Source: Selenomonadaceae bacterium (lineage in GTDB: Bacteria > Bacillota > Negativicutes > Selenomonadales > Selenomonadaceae). Taken from it: a stretch of DNA of 64,000 nucleotides. The notes under the pieces are model-generated. The model saw nothing but the letters and a program-made list of their open reading frames with translations, made no database searches and was not told the origin of the DNA. Of this stretch, positions 13,897 through 23,216 are shown piece after piece. Within the stretch, counting starts at the first letter, position 1. Each line of letters opens with the position of its first letter. The translations under genes were made by a program, and so were the position numbers. The stretch spans positions 1-64,000 of the forward strand of contig JAFYNH010000066.1 of NCBI GenBank assembly GCA_017549815.1, read 5' to 3'.

Positions 13897-16503
13897 TAAA
13901 TTTTTGCCCTTACAAAGCAAAGCTGTCCGATTTATCTTTGCTAAAGAAATATCTGCGGGGAAGTCGAATTGTTCGCGCAGGACTTTTAAAACTTCGCTCG
14001 GCTTGAGACTTCCTTCCGCCGTTATTTCGACTGCAAATTTTAAAATTATCTCGTCACAATTCCTCATTCCTAATTCCTCATTCCTAATTGTCACGGGTTC
14101 GACGAGATATTTTTTTAATTCAAGCTCGCGGGTTTTCTTAGGCGTGATTCGCATAAATTTTATTTCGGGCGTCTCATTGAAATTTTTAACGGAAATCTGC
14201 GCGGCATCCAAAAATTTTTTATCAAAGGGCAATCGAATTTCATAGCGCGACAAGTCGACCAATGACATTACGGGTTTTGACTTGGCGCGTAATTTTTTTA
14301 ACCGCAAAATCTCCGAGCCTTTGGGCAGTTGCGCATTTAATCTTTTGGCAACTTCAAATTCCTTGACGGGTGCAATCAATTCAAAGTCCACATATTCGCA
14401 ATCGCTGGTTACTCCGACGGCAAGCGCGGTTGCAAATGAAACTTTCAAATGCGGATTAAATCCTTTGCTCCATGCGGCGGGCAATTTCGACCTGAGCAAC
14501 GCCCGCATAAAGACATTCATATAATCCAAGTGAGACAATACGGCAATTTCTTCGCCCTTGCGAATTTGCGCCCGATACTTCGTTAATGCGTAATTAGGAA
14601 TTCGCAATGCGTAATTAGTTTCTTCGGACGGAGAATTTTTTTCTTTATCAAAATCGATGATGCGAACGCCCAAATTCATACAGACGCCGCAACCCGTGCA
14701 ACTCGTCCGCCGACAATCGCGAGTCGTCTCTCCGATTTGAGATTTCTCCCACTCGGCAATCAAGAAATTTTTATCGACGCCCGGCGAAGTATGTTCCCAT
14801 GCCAACGGCTCATAAAATTCACGCTCGCGCCCGCTGTAATATTCGGGATTTATTCCGCAAGCCTCAAATGCCGCCATCCAAACTTCAGGCTTAAATAAAT
14901 CTGACCAGCCGTCAAATTTCGCGCCGTTTTTCCAAGCAGTCTCTATAACTTTTGCAAGTCGCCTGTCGCCGCGAGCCAATACGCCTTCCAATACGGAAAG
15001 TTTCGCGTTGTGATAATTATAGGTTATCGCCTTGTCTCGAATCAGACTTTTTAAAAGTTGTTGCCGCCTCTCAAATTCAGCTTCCGAAATCTGCGCGAAC
15101 CATTGAAACGGCGTAAACGGCTTGGGAACAAAACATGCCACGCTGATTGTAACTTTAACATCGCGCCGATTTTTTATCGACCTGTACAAGTCGACTACCT
15201 TTTGAGCAAGCTCCGCAATGCCCGCAATATCTTCGTCAGTCTCGGTCGGCAAGCCCATCATGAAATAAAGTTTTACCGACTTCCAACCTTTCTTAAAAGC
15301 CGCCGCGCAGGCGTCCAACAAATTTTCTTCCGTGACATTTTTATTAATCACGTCGCGCAGTCGTTGAGTTCCGGCTTCGGGCGCGAAAGTTAATCCGCTC
15401 TTTCGGACGGCTTGAACTTTTTCTGCCAAATCGATTGAAAAGCTGTCAATCCGCAAGCTCGGCAGACTGAAACTGACTTTTTCATTGCGGAAATCGCTTT
15501 GCAAATCGTCAATCAATCGATTCAAACAGGAATAATCGGCGGAGCTTAAAGACGTTAAAGAAATTTCGTCCCAGCCGCTCGAATCAATCAATCGTCGCGC
15601 CATTGCCCGCAAAGTCTCTTCCTTGCGCTCGCGAACGGGGCGGTAAGTCATGCCCGCTTGACAAAATCGGCAACCGCGACTGCAACCCCTGAACAATTCA
15701 AGCATCGCTCTATCGTGTACAATTTCCATAAACGGCACGACAGGTTTATCAACCGAAGGCGTTTCGTCAAAATTTTTCGCAACACGCTTTAAAATTTTTC
15801 TCGGAGCATTCTCAAGAATTTTCATGCCCAGAAAATCTTCGCCCGAATAAATCGGCTCGTAAAAACTCGGTACATAAATTCCCTTGATGTTCAAAAGTCT
15901 CTTTAAAAAGCCGCGTCGCCCGCCGATTTTGCCCGCATTTTTCCAAGCAATAAATTCGTCAACAACTTCGCCGAAAACTTCTTCCGCCTCTCCGATTATA
16001 AAAAAGTCAAAGAACTCCGCGACAGGCTCAACATTATAAACGCAAGGTCCGCCGCCGATAACAAACGGTTCATCATCTGCGCGGTCGACTGCATGTAAAT
16101 TTATCTTTGCCAAGTCAAGCATATTGAGGACGTTTGTATAAATCATCTCGTATTGCAAAGAGAATCCAAGAAAATCGAAGTCGCGAATATTTTTCTTAGA
16201 CTCAAGCGCGAACAGCGGAATATTTTCATCGCGCAAAATTTTTTCGGCGTCTGTCCATACCGCATAAACCCGTTCGCAAAGTGTATCTGCGCGGCGATTG
16301 AGTATCGAATATAAAATCGCCAAGCCTAAATTCGACATGCCGACTTCGTAAACGTCAGGCAATGCCAAGACTATTCGGCAAGCCGTCTCGTCAAAATTTT
16401 TAACCACGCTGTTAAATTCGCCGCCCGTATACCGCGCAGGCTTGGAAAGTAATGCGTAATTAGAAATGCGTAATGCGTAATTATTTTCCATAATCGTCAC
16501 CAT
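13885..16503 (-). CDS. B12-binding-type radical SAM protein fused to a DUF2344 domain
   Basis: An 872-residue protein joining two modules that are often neighbours. Residues ~1-610 are the TIGR03960-like radical SAM protein, with a B12-binding-like N-terminal region (LPDVYEVGMSNLGLAILYSI) and the cluster motif LFRGCSRGCRFCQAG near 275. A ferredoxin-like CTGCGVC lies near 600. From ~640 comes the DUF2344/TIGR03936-like domain. The reaction is unknown. Three heptamer-repeat blocks lie inside the gene, at the N-terminus, at the domain junction and in the C-terminal domain. Two encode almost the same peptide, NYALRISNYAL and NYALRIPNYAL. The start may be 16503 or the ATG at 16491, which has GGTGA five bases upstream. 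Confidence 0.85.
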   Translation of the reverse strand: MVTIMENNYALRISNYALLSKPARYTGGEFNSVVKNFDETACRIVLALPDVYEVGMSNLGLAILYSILNRRADTLCERVYAVWTDAEKILRDENIPLFALESKKNIRDFDFLGFSLQYEMIYTNVLNMLDLAKINLHAVDRADDEPFVIGGGPCVYNVEPVAEFFDFFIIGEAEEVFGEVVDEFIAWKNAGKIGGRRGFLKRLLNIKGIYVPSFYEPIYSGEDFLGMKILENAPRKILKRVAKNFDETPSVDKPVVPFMEIVHDRAMLELFRGCSRGCRFCQAGMTYRPVRERKEETLRAMARRLIDSSGWDEISLTSLSSADYSCLNRLIDDLQSDFRNEKVSFSLPSLRIDSFSIDLAEKVQAVRKSGLTFAPEAGTQRLRDVINKNVTEENLLDACAAAFKKGWKSVKLYFMMGLPTETDEDIAGIAELAQKVVDLYRSIKNRRDVKVTISVACFVPKPFTPFQWFAQISEAEFERRQQLLKSLIRDKAITYNYHNAKLSVLEGVLARGDRRLAKVIETAWKNGAKFDGWSDLFKPEVWMAAFEACGINPEYYSGREREFYEPLAWEHTSPGVDKNFLIAEWEKSQIGETTRDCRRTSCTGCGVCMNLGVRIIDFDKEKNSPSEETNYALRIPNYALTKYRAQIRKGEEIAVLSHLDYMNVFMRALLRSKLPAAWSKGFNPHLKVSFATALAVGVTSDCEYVDFELIAPVKEFEVAKRLNAQLPKGSEILRLKKLRAKSKPVMSLVDLSRYEIRLPFDKKFLDAAQISVKNFNETPEIKFMRITPKKTRELELKKYLVEPVTIRNEELGMRNCDEIILKFAVEITAEGSLKPSEVLKVLREQFDFPADISLAKINRTALLCKGKNLLDV
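14059..14093. repeat. heptamer repeat in the DUF2344 region
   Basis: Five 7-base units: ATTCCTC, ATTCCTA, ATTCCTC, ATTCCTA, ATTGTCA. It encodes part of TIRNEELGMRNCDE in the radical SAM protein. Confidence 0.85.
14585..14619. repeat. heptamer repeat at the domain junction
   Basis: Five units: AATGCGT, AATTAGG, AATTCGC, AATGCGT, AATTAGT. It encodes NYALRIPNYAL between the radical SAM and DUF2344 modules. Confidence 0.85.
16451..16485. repeat. heptamer repeat at the N-terminus of the radical SAM gene
   Basis: Five units: AATGCGT, AATTAGA, AATGCGT, AATGCGT, AATTATT. It encodes NYALRISNYAL just after the start codon. Confidence 0.85.
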
Positions 16504-16542
16504 AAAAATTTACATAAGTAAGAACTCGTCAAAGGCAGTCGC

Positions 16543-16650
16543 AACCCGGCGCACATGGACGTGCGCCGCCGGCAATAGAAACATGGATGTTTCTTTGCCG
16601 GTCTATCGCCCTTTCTTTGCATACTTTCTTTGGGCGTTGCAAAGAAAGTA
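16543..16650. repeat. 108-bp multi-hairpin repeat, copy 1
   Basis: A near copy occurs at 54546-54657. It can fold into three hairpins. GGCGCAC/GTGCGCC has a 6-base loop. CCGGCAA plus AGAAACAT pairs with ATGTTTCT plus TTGCCGG. CTTTCTTTGC pairs with GCAAAGAAAG, or CGCCC with GGGCG. It occupies the gap between rodA and the radical SAM gene. No open frame is seen. Confidence 0.85.
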
Positions 16651-16660
16651 TGAGAAAAAT

Positions 16661-17782
16661 TCACCATAAAAATTTCTGTTTGTGCATATTGATATTCAGC
16701 AAAATCGCTATCGCTAAAATGTTCGTCGTCAACGAGCTGATTCCATAACTCATCAGCGGCAACGGAATTCCAGTAACGGGCATTATCCCCGTCGTCATGC
16801 CGACATTAACCAGTACATGGAACGCTAACATTGACGTTATCCCGACCGCAAGTAATCGCCCAAAAACATCAGCGGCATCTCGCGCTATCATTATCCCGCG
16901 CCAAAATACAATCAAATATAAGAGTAATAACACAACCGCTCCAACAAATCCCAGCTCCTCGCCGACGACCGCAAAGATAAAATCTGTATGATTCTCTGGC
17001 AAAAAGTTCAGTTGGCTCTGCGTCCCTTCAAATAAGCCCTTGCCAAATAACATGCCCGAACCGATTGCGATTTTGGATTGGATTATGTGATAGCCCGAAC
17101 CCAGCGGATCGACATTCGGGTCGAGGAAAACCATGATTCGCATTTTCTGATAATCCTTCATGAATTGCCACAACACGGGCATTGCCGCCATACCCAAGAA
17201 AATTATAAATGTAAAAATTCTCCAAGGCATTCCGCACGCTATCACCATGCCGAAAAAAATCGCCATAAATACTAACGACGTGCCCAAGTCGGGTTGCTTT
17301 AAGACTAACAGAAACGGAACGCCCACATAAACCGCGATTGGTATCAAGTTTTGAATAGAATTTAATCTGCCCATACGCTCTTCCAAAACCGCCGCCATGC
17401 AAATTATCATGATGAGCTTTGAAAACTCCGACGGCTGAAGGCTTATCGGTCCGATTTGAATCCAACGTTGCGCTCCTAATGCCGCGTGTCCAAACAGCAT
17501 TACCGCCACGAGCATTATTAAATTGAAAATGTAAAGTCCGCGCCCGTATTGCTGAAGTCCGCGATAATCGAAGTTCATAAATAAAATTGCGAGTACTGTG
17601 TTGACGACTGCAAAAATGGCTTGACGTTGCACAAACCAAAATCGTTCTTCGTGTGGCGTGTTAATGTGCGTCGCGCTGGAAATTATTACAAGTCCGTATA
17701 TTACTATCGCCGCCGCCGCCAGTAAAAGTGGAAAATCGATTCGGCGGAGCAAGCGTTTACTTTCTGTAGAAAAAATTGCCAA
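16661..17782 (-). CDS. rodA: rod-shape peptidoglycan polymerase RodA
   Basis: A SEDS-family glycan polymerase that works with a class B penicillin-binding protein during side-wall growth. The 373-residue protein has about ten membrane segments. Family motifs include GAQRWIQIGPISLQPSEFSK near 103 and LKQPDLGTSLVF near 160. ENHTDFIFAVVGEELGF near 265 and the C-terminal TGIPLPLMSYGISSL are also present. A TTG at 17782 has GGAGG eight bases upstream and is preferred; a GTG at 17791 overlaps that site. The motifs fit RodA better than FtsW, and no division cluster is nearby. Confidence 0.92.
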   Translation of the reverse strand: MAIFSTESKRLLRRIDFPLLLAAAAIVIYGLVIISSATHINTPHEERFWFVQRQAIFAVVNTVLAILFMNFDYRGLQQYGRGLYIFNLIMLVAVMLFGHAALGAQRWIQIGPISLQPSEFSKLIMIICMAAVLEERMGRLNSIQNLIPIAVYVGVPFLLVLKQPDLGTSLVFMAIFFGMVIACGMPWRIFTFIIFLGMAAMPVLWQFMKDYQKMRIMVFLDPNVDPLGSGYHIIQSKIAIGSGMLFGKGLFEGTQSQLNFLPENHTDFIFAVVGEELGFVGAVVLLLLYLIVFWRGIMIARDAADVFGRLLAVGITSMLAFHVLVNVGMTTGIMPVTGIPLPLMSYGISSLTTNILAIAILLNINMHKQKFLW

Positions 17783-17865
17783 GCGTTTCACCTCCGAAAA
17801 AATTTTTTAAAGGTATGGTGTGCTTTTCTGTTATCGCGAAAATTTTCCTGCCGACGATTATTTTT

Positions 17866-17894
17866 TTGCAACGCGAAATAATAACTGATATAAT
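17866..17894 (+). promoter_or_regulatory. tyrS promoter
   Basis: TTGCAA (17866-17871), 17 bases, TATAAT (17889-17894) with a TGA extension. The leader is only about 35 bases, too short for a T-box. Confidence 0.75.
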
Positions 17895-17936
17895 TTCGTT
17901 GTCAATGATAAAGAAATTTTTATGGAGGCGAGATTG

Positions 17937-19142
17937 TTGACTGGAAATGTATTCGACACCTTGACGGAGCGCGGCTTTATAGCACAGTGCACCGACGAGG
18001 CGGAAGTTAAAAAATTACTCGGCGAAAAGAAAGTTACGTTTTATATCGGCTTCGACCCGACGGCTGATAGCTTGCACGCGGGACATTTTATCGCGCTTAT
18101 GGCAATGGCGCACATGCAACGCGCAGGACACCGCCCGATTTGTTTAGTCGGCGGCGGCACGGGCACAATCGGCGACCCGTCGGGACGTTCGGACTTGCGC
18201 AAGGTTTTGACTGATGAGGCTATCGAGCACAACTGCGAATGTTTTAAAAAGCAAATGGCGCGGTTTATCGATTTCAGCGACGGCAAGGCTTTAATGGTTA
18301 ATAACGGCGATTGGCTCCGCAAGCTCGGTTATATCGATTTGCTTAGGGAAGTCGGGGCGCATTTCACGGTTAATCGAATGCTTACCGCCGAATGTTACAA
18401 GCAACGCTGGGAAAAGGGCTTAACGTTTTTGGAATTCAATTATATGGTTATGCAGGCGTATGATTTTTACAAGCTCAATGGCGATTATGATTGCGTGTTG
18501 CAAATGGGCGGCGACGATCAATGGTCGAATATAATAGCGGGTGTTGAGTTGACGCGGCGCAAGACGGGCAGAGCGGCTTACGGCTTGACGAACAAACTTT
18601 TGCTTAAGAGTGACGGCTCGAAAATGGGCAAGACGGCAGGCGGCGCACTTTGGCTTGACGAGAATAAAGTTTCGCCTTACGATTTCTATCAATATTGGCG
18701 CAACGTCGATGATGCGGACGTTAAAACTTGCTTGAGTCTTTTAACTTTTGTTCCTATGGACGAGGTTAATCGCTTGAGCAATTTGAAGGACGCGGCGATT
18801 AATGAGGCTAAACGAGTTTTGGCTTATGAAGTCACCAAGCTTGTACACGGCGAAGAGGCGGCTAAATCTGCAGAGAAATCGGCGGCAGAAATTTTTACAG
18901 GACAATCTTCAGAGAATATGCCGAGAGTAGAAGTTAAAGACGCGGTCGGAAAAAAATTATTGGACGTACTCGCGGCGGCAAAGATTATCGAATCAAAGGC
19001 TGAAGGGCGTCGGCTTATCGCGCAGAACGGTTTGACGCTTAACGACGAAAAAGTTTCCGATGTCGATTACATTTTAACGGAGAAAGATTTTCCGGCGGTA
19101 ATTCGCAAGGGAAAGAAGAAATTTTTTAGGATTTTGTTATGA
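17937..19142 (+). CDS. tyrS: tyrosyl-tRNA synthetase
   Basis: It charges tRNA-Tyr. A TTG at 17937 (or 17934) is preferred over the upstream ATG 17922 because GGAGG at 17924-17928 would otherwise lie inside the gene. The product is ~401 residues. The class I signatures are present: HIGH as HAGH in [11 protein letters not shown] near 45, and KMSKS as KMGKT near 228. The Tyr-recognising MQAYDFYKL and [10 protein letters not shown] are also present. A C-terminal S4-like RNA-binding segment covers ~335-401. It overlaps cca by four bases (ATGA). Confidence 0.96.
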   Translation: MTGNVFDTLTERGFIAQCTDEAEVKKLLGEKKVTFYIGFDPTADSLHAGHFIALMAMAHMQRAGHRPICLVGGGTGTIGDPSGRSDLRKVLTDEAIEHNCECFKKQMARFIDFSDGKALMVNNGDWLRKLGYIDLLREVGAHFTVNRMLTAECYKQRWEKGLTFLEFNYMVMQAYDFYKLNGDYDCVLQMGGDDQWSNIIAGVELTRRKTGRAAYGLTNKLLLKSDGSKMGKTAGGALWLDENKVSPYDFYQYWRNVDDADVKTCLSLLTFVPMDEVNRLSNLKDAAINEAKRVLAYEVTKLVHGEEAAKSAEKSAAEIFTGQSSENMPRVEVKDAVGKKLLDVLAAAKIIESKAEGRRLIAQNGLTLNDEKVSDVDYILTEKDFPAVIRKGKKKFFRILL

Positions 19143-20371
19143 CTGAACTTGAATTTGCAGAAAAAATTAGTGAGGCGGGCGGCAAGGCTTATTTAGTCGG
19201 TGGCGCAGTTCGTGATAAATTTCGGAGCGTAGCGGCTCATGACAGGGATTATTGCGTCACGGGGCTTGAAGAAAAAACTTTCAACAAAATCTTTGACGAT
19301 GCGCCGAAGTTCGGGAAATCTTTTCCTGTTTACTCGATAGATATTGACGGAGTTAATTGTGAAGTCGCCTTTGCCCGCACGGAGCGGAAAGTCGGTATAG
19401 GCTATCACGGCTTTGAAGTTTTATTTTCGCCCGACGTGACGATTGAGCAAGATTTATATCGACGCGACACGACGATTAACGCAATGGCGATTGAACTTTT
19501 AAGCGGCGAGCTTGTCGACCCGTTCGGCGGGCGCGAGGACGTTCTTAATAAAAAAATCCGAGCCGTCTCCGAACATTTTACTGACGACCCTGTTCGAGCG
19601 TTACGGGCGGCGCGGCAGGCGGCTCAATTCCATTTTGAAATCTGCGCGGAAACCGTTGAGGCAATGAAACTTTGCGGCGAGGAACTTTCTCACGAGCCGA
19701 CGGAAAGAATTTTTGCCGAGCTGGAAACCGCACTAAAAACGGATAAGCCGTCGATTTTCTTCAGGAGTTTGGAGCGGGCAGATTTATTGGCGATAATTTT
19801 TCCCGAATTTTTTAACCTGCGCGGGAAAATTCAGCCGACCGAATTTCACCCCGAAGGCGACGCCTATGAACACACGCTGAACATTTTGGACGAAGTGGCT
19901 AAAATAAATTCGAAGCCGATAATCAGATTTGCGGCGTTAGTTCACGACATCGGCAAGGGCACGACGCCGCCCGAAATGTTGCCTCATCATTATCATCACG
20001 AAAAGCGCGGGCTTGAAGTTTTAAAGGAAATGAATTGCCGAATGACTTTGCCAAACGATTGGAAAAAAGTTGCGTCGTTCGTCATTAAAGAACATATGAG
20101 AGCACCACGCCTTGAAAAGCCCGGTAAAATCGTCGACCTGCTGTTGAGCCTCAACGCCTTAAAAATCAACCCTAAAGATTTTGCCGACATAATAAACCTT
20201 GACAATCACGGCTTGCCGCCTTACCTCGAACACGCACAGGAAATTATCGACGAACTGTTGAAAATCGGCGGGAAGGACGCTCCGCCCGAACTTAAAGGAA
20301 AAGAAATCGGCAACTGGATTAACGACGAGCGAATCAAACAGTTTATGCAAATTTATAAGGAGCTTAATTAA
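19139..20371 (+). CDS. cca: CCA-adding enzyme / tRNA nucleotidyltransferase with HD domain
   Basis: It adds or repairs the CCA end of tRNAs. The 410 residues show the polymerase-beta head ([11 protein letters not shown] near 17, then HDRDYCVTG) and the [12 protein letters not shown] motif near 110. The neck motif [15 protein letters not shown] near 148 follows, and then an HD phosphohydrolase domain (LVHDIGKG near 262). The HD domain in a bacterial-type enzyme is common in Proteobacteria and some Firmicutes and may remove cyclic phosphates. The tRNA-Arg gene in this window lacks an encoded CCA, so the cell needs this activity. It is coupled to tyrS by an ATGA overlap. Confidence 0.9.
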   Translation: MTELEFAEKISEAGGKAYLVGGAVRDKFRSVAAHDRDYCVTGLEEKTFNKIFDDAPKFGKSFPVYSIDIDGVNCEVAFARTERKVGIGYHGFEVLFSPDVTIEQDLYRRDTTINAMAIELLSGELVDPFGGREDVLNKKIRAVSEHFTDDPVRALRAARQAAQFHFEICAETVEAMKLCGEELSHEPTERIFAELETALKTDKPSIFFRSLERADLLAIIFPEFFNLRGKIQPTEFHPEGDAYEHTLNILDEVAKINSKPIIRFAALVHDIGKGTTPPEMLPHHYHHEKRGLEVLKEMNCRMTLPNDWKKVASFVIKEHMRAPRLEKPGKIVDLLLSLNALKINPKDFADIINLDNHGLPPYLEHAQEIIDELLKIGGKDAPPELKGKEIGNWINDERIKQFMQIYKELN

Positions 20372-20374
20372 ATC

Positions 20375-21508
20375 ATGGGAAATAATTTGTCGGTCTCGGT
20401 TGTCGTTCCGCTTTATAACGCCGAGAAATATATCGCCGACTGTCTCGAAAGTATCCTTGCGCAGACGTTTAAAGATTTTGAAGTTATCGTTGTTGACGAC
20501 TGCTCAACCGATAATTCCTGCGCGATTGTCGAGAGTTACATTCCGAAATTCGACGGACAATTGGCTCTTTATCATATGGAAAAGAATTCGGGTAGCGGAG
20601 CCTTGCCGAGAAATAAGGGCATAATTCTTTCGCAGGGTGAATATATTGTTTTCGCGGATGCCGACGATATGATTACGCCGACTGCACTTGAGGAGCTTTA
20701 TACGCTTGCCAAAAATTACGAGGCTGAAGTTGTTTACTGCGAAAAACATTACAAGATTAATGATGACGGCTCCGGAATTCATATTGGGACGGGAGCGGAT
20801 CAGAATGTTAAACTCGTTGATAAACCGACCTTTGAAACGGAAAATTTGACTGAGCGGGTTCAGAAAATATTGCAAGGTAAATATCGAATTCCGCAATGGA
20901 GAAAATTTGTCAGACGCGACTTTATTTTTAAATACGAAATATTTTTTCCGCACTGTAAAATTTCTGAGGACGATATATGGACTTATGCTTTGGTTTTTTA
21001 TGCGAAAAAATTCTTGCGTGTGCCCAATGTGACATACATTTACAGATTGTCTGAAACTTCAATAAAACTTACACCGAAAACTCCGCAACAGGTAATAAGT
21101 TTTTGGCTCAATCCGATTTTTTTCGGACTTAAAACTCTTGATAATTTCATGAGCAAACTTGAATTTTTTCAAGCAAATCTTCAATGGCGTTATGCTGTTT
21201 TGGAGAATTTTGTTTGTAGCAGATTCTCATGTGCTTTACAATCAAGTTTTCAACTTTCGTCGTCCGAAATCTATGAGACGCTACAGCAAACATTCGGTGA
21301 AAATTTTGGCGAACACGACGTTTTAATTTCCGCGCTCTGCACTATTTTAATTGCTCAGCAAAAAATTTCGGTAATCAATCAAGAAAAATTAAACCAAATT
21401 GTCGCGCAGAATCAAGCCCGTATTGCCGAATTGGAAAAGATTAATCGCGAAAATGTAGCGTACATTTCGGAGCTTGAAAAATTTATTGCCGAATCTCAAC
21501 GTAATTAG
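20375..21508 (+). CDS. GT2-family glycosyltransferase with C-terminal coiled coil
   Basis: A 377-residue GT-A fold enzyme. SVVVPLYNAEKYIADCLESI at the N-terminus, the nucleotide-sugar VVDDCSTDNS and the metal-binding FADADDMI near 95 mark family 2. ISEDDIW near 195 may carry the catalytic acid. The last ~50 residues are a heptad coiled coil (NQARIAELEKINRENVAYIS). It lies three bases after cca, so it is probably in the same transcript. Sugar donor and acceptor are unknown; teichoic-like, LPS or protein glycosylation are all possible. Confidence 0.88.
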   Translation: MGNNLSVSVVVPLYNAEKYIADCLESILAQTFKDFEVIVVDDCSTDNSCAIVESYIPKFDGQLALYHMEKNSGSGALPRNKGIILSQGEYIVFADADDMITPTALEELYTLAKNYEAEVVYCEKHYKINDDGSGIHIGTGADQNVKLVDKPTFETENLTERVQKILQGKYRIPQWRKFVRRDFIFKYEIFFPHCKISEDDIWTYALVFYAKKFLRVPNVTYIYRLSETSIKLTPKTPQQVISFWLNPIFFGLKTLDNFMSKLEFFQANLQWRYAVLENFVCSRFSCALQSSFQLSSSEIYETLQQTFGENFGEHDVLISALCTILIAQQKISVINQEKLNQIVAQNQARIAELEKINRENVAYISELEKFIAESQRN

Positions 21509-21522
21509 AAAGGATGGATTAA

Positions 21523-22065
21523 ATGGAACCAATAATTCTGCCGTACAAGGGCAAGGAGCCGAAAATTGCTAAAGACGTTTTTGTTGCGCCCGGTTCATCG
21601 ATTGTCGGCGAAGTTGAAATCGGCGCGGGGTCGAGTATATGGTTTGGCGCGACGGTTCGCGGTGATTTTCAGCCCGTCAAAATCGGTTGCTACACCAACA
21701 TTCAGGATAATTGCACGGTACACGTTATGGGCGACTCGCCAACCGAAATCGGAAATTATGTGACGGTCGGGCACAATGCGATTATTCATTGCCGCAGAAT
21801 CGGCGACGACTGCTTAATCGGCATGGGCTCAATTATTCTGGGCTATTCCGAAATCGGCAACAACTGCATTATCGGCGCGGGCACGGTTATCACGCAGTAT
21901 AAAAAAATTCCGAATAACTCACTGGTCTTCGGCAATCCTGCAAAAATTATGCGTGCCCTTCGCGAAGATGAAATTGTCGCCTTGAGGACTTCGGCAATGC
22001 ACTACTACGAATGCGCCAAAGAATACGTCGTTCATCTCGGAATGACGGCATGGCGCGAAGGGTGA
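21523..22065 (+). CDS. gamma-class carbonic anhydrase-like hexapeptide protein
   Basis: A 180-residue left-handed beta-helix protein of the gamma-carbonic anhydrase/PaaY/YrdA group. The metal ligands are visible: DNCTVHV near 68, GHNAIIH near 85 with the paired histidine in IIHCRR. The hexapeptide periodicity (IGAGSSIWFGATVRGD) is clear. The C-terminal helix ends in HLGMTAWREG. Zinc or iron binding is predicted; CO2 hydration activity in this subgroup is often weak. The start follows AAAGGATGG, 14 bases after the glycosyltransferase. Confidence 0.88.
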   Translation: MEPIILPYKGKEPKIAKDVFVAPGSSIVGEVEIGAGSSIWFGATVRGDFQPVKIGCYTNIQDNCTVHVMGDSPTEIGNYVTVGHNAIIHCRRIGDDCLIGMGSIILGYSEIGNNCIIGAGTVITQYKKIPNNSLVFGNPAKIMRALREDEIVALRTSAMHYYECAKEYVVHLGMTAWREG

Positions 22066-22104
22066 AACTTTTGTGATAAAAATAAAATCGGTGAGCTTTA
22101 TCGC

Positions 22105-22134
22105 TTGTCGATTTTTTTTTGCGTATGATATAAT
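22105..22134 (+). promoter_or_regulatory. promoter of the RND efflux operon
   Basis: TTGTCG (22105-22110), 18 bases, TATAAT (22129-22134) with a TGA extension. It lies 31 bases before the TTG start of the adaptor. Confidence 0.7.
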
Positions 22135-22165
22135 GCTGAAAAAAATTTCGGGCGGTGAACTTTAT

Positions 22166-23215
22166 TTGAAGAAAAAATTTTTAGCAGGAATCATCGCCGC
22201 GAGCTTTATATTAGCGGGTTGCAATGAAGAAATCGTTCCTCAAAAGCCGCCGCTAGTCAAAGTTCAGCAAGTTAAACTTTCCAACGCCGCGCAGATTGAA
22301 AATTATTCGGGCGTCGTCAAAGGTCGTTACGAAACAAATTTATCTTTCCAAATTGGCGGCAAAATAATTTCTCGCGACGTTCAAGCGGGTTCGTTCGTTC
22401 ATGCAGGCGAAGTTTTGATGACGATTGACCCGAAAGATATTGTCGAACAATCGCACAGTGCCGACGCGCAAGTTGCCGCAGCTCGCGCCCAACTCGAACT
22501 TGCCAAATCAAATCTCGACCGCTACAGCGAACTTTTTAAATCGGAAGCGATAGCCGCCGTTGTTCTCGACCAATACAAAACTCAATACGACGCCGCCAAA
22601 GCCGCCCATGACGCCGCTGTTGCACAAGCCCGGCAAAGTCAAAACGCCCTCGAATACGCAACTTTAACTGCCAATGTCGACGGAGTTATCTCTGAAATTC
22701 TGGCTGAAGTCGGGCAAGTCGTCGCGGCAGGGCAAAGCGTTTTAAAACTCGTCCAGACTAATGAATTTGAAGTAGTCGTAAACATTCCCGAAAATAAAAT
22801 TTCCAATATGCAAATCGGTCAGCGCGTTACGATAAATTTTTGGGCGACCAAAGACGTTGTGAGTGGCACCGTTCGCGAAATTTCTCCTATGGCTGATTTG
22901 GCGTCGCGAACTTTTACCGTTAAAATTTCTCTGCCCGACGTTAAAAATATTCAGCTCGGCATGACTGCCAACGTCTCAATGCAAGACGAAATTTCTATCA
23001 ACGCGATTATCTTGCCGCTCAGCGCGATTTATCAGACGGACGACGCCGCGCAGGTTTGGATTGTCGACGACGGAAAAGTTTCACTCAAAAAAATCGAAGT
23101 CGTTGCCTTTGACGATAACAACGTTCAAGTTCGCGGACTAAGCGCGGGAGATATTGTCGTCGTGGCGGGCGTTCATAAACTGCGCGAAGGACAAGCAGTA
23201 AGGACGGGTGATTGA
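22166..23215 (+). CDS. RND efflux periplasmic adaptor lipoprotein
   Basis: A 349-residue membrane-fusion protein that links the RND pump to the outer membrane. The start is TTG 22166, with GGCGGTGA upstream; earlier start codons lie before the promoter. The signal peptide ends in a lipobox, ILAGC near residue 18, so the protein is lipid-anchored. A barrel-sandwich half (IGGKIISRDVQAGSFVHAGE near 62), an alpha-hairpin (~105-170) and the second half-motif (EILAEVGQVVAAGQSVLKL) follow in order. It overlaps the start region of the pump gene. No TolC-like protein is in the window. Confidence 0.93.
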   Translation: MKKKFLAGIIAASFILAGCNEEIVPQKPPLVKVQQVKLSNAAQIENYSGVVKGRYETNLSFQIGGKIISRDVQAGSFVHAGEVLMTIDPKDIVEQSHSADAQVAAARAQLELAKSNLDRYSELFKSEAIAAVVLDQYKTQYDAAKAAHDAAVAQARQSQNALEYATLTANVDGVISEILAEVGQVVAAGQSVLKLVQTNEFEVVVNIPENKISNMQIGQRVTINFWATKDVVSGTVREISPMADLASRTFTVKISLPDVKNIQLGMTANVSMQDEISINAIILPLSAIYQTDDAAQVWIVDDGKVSLKKIEVVAFDDNNVQVRGLSAGDIVVVAGVHKLREGQAVRTGD

Positions 23216-23216
23216 C

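Noticed and set aside
14585-14619. Heptamer arrays as a CRISPR
   Set aside because: Units are 7 bases without spacers, and no cas genes are present.
17895-17936. T-box leader for tyrS
   Set aside because: The transcript leader is only about 40 bases, far too short.
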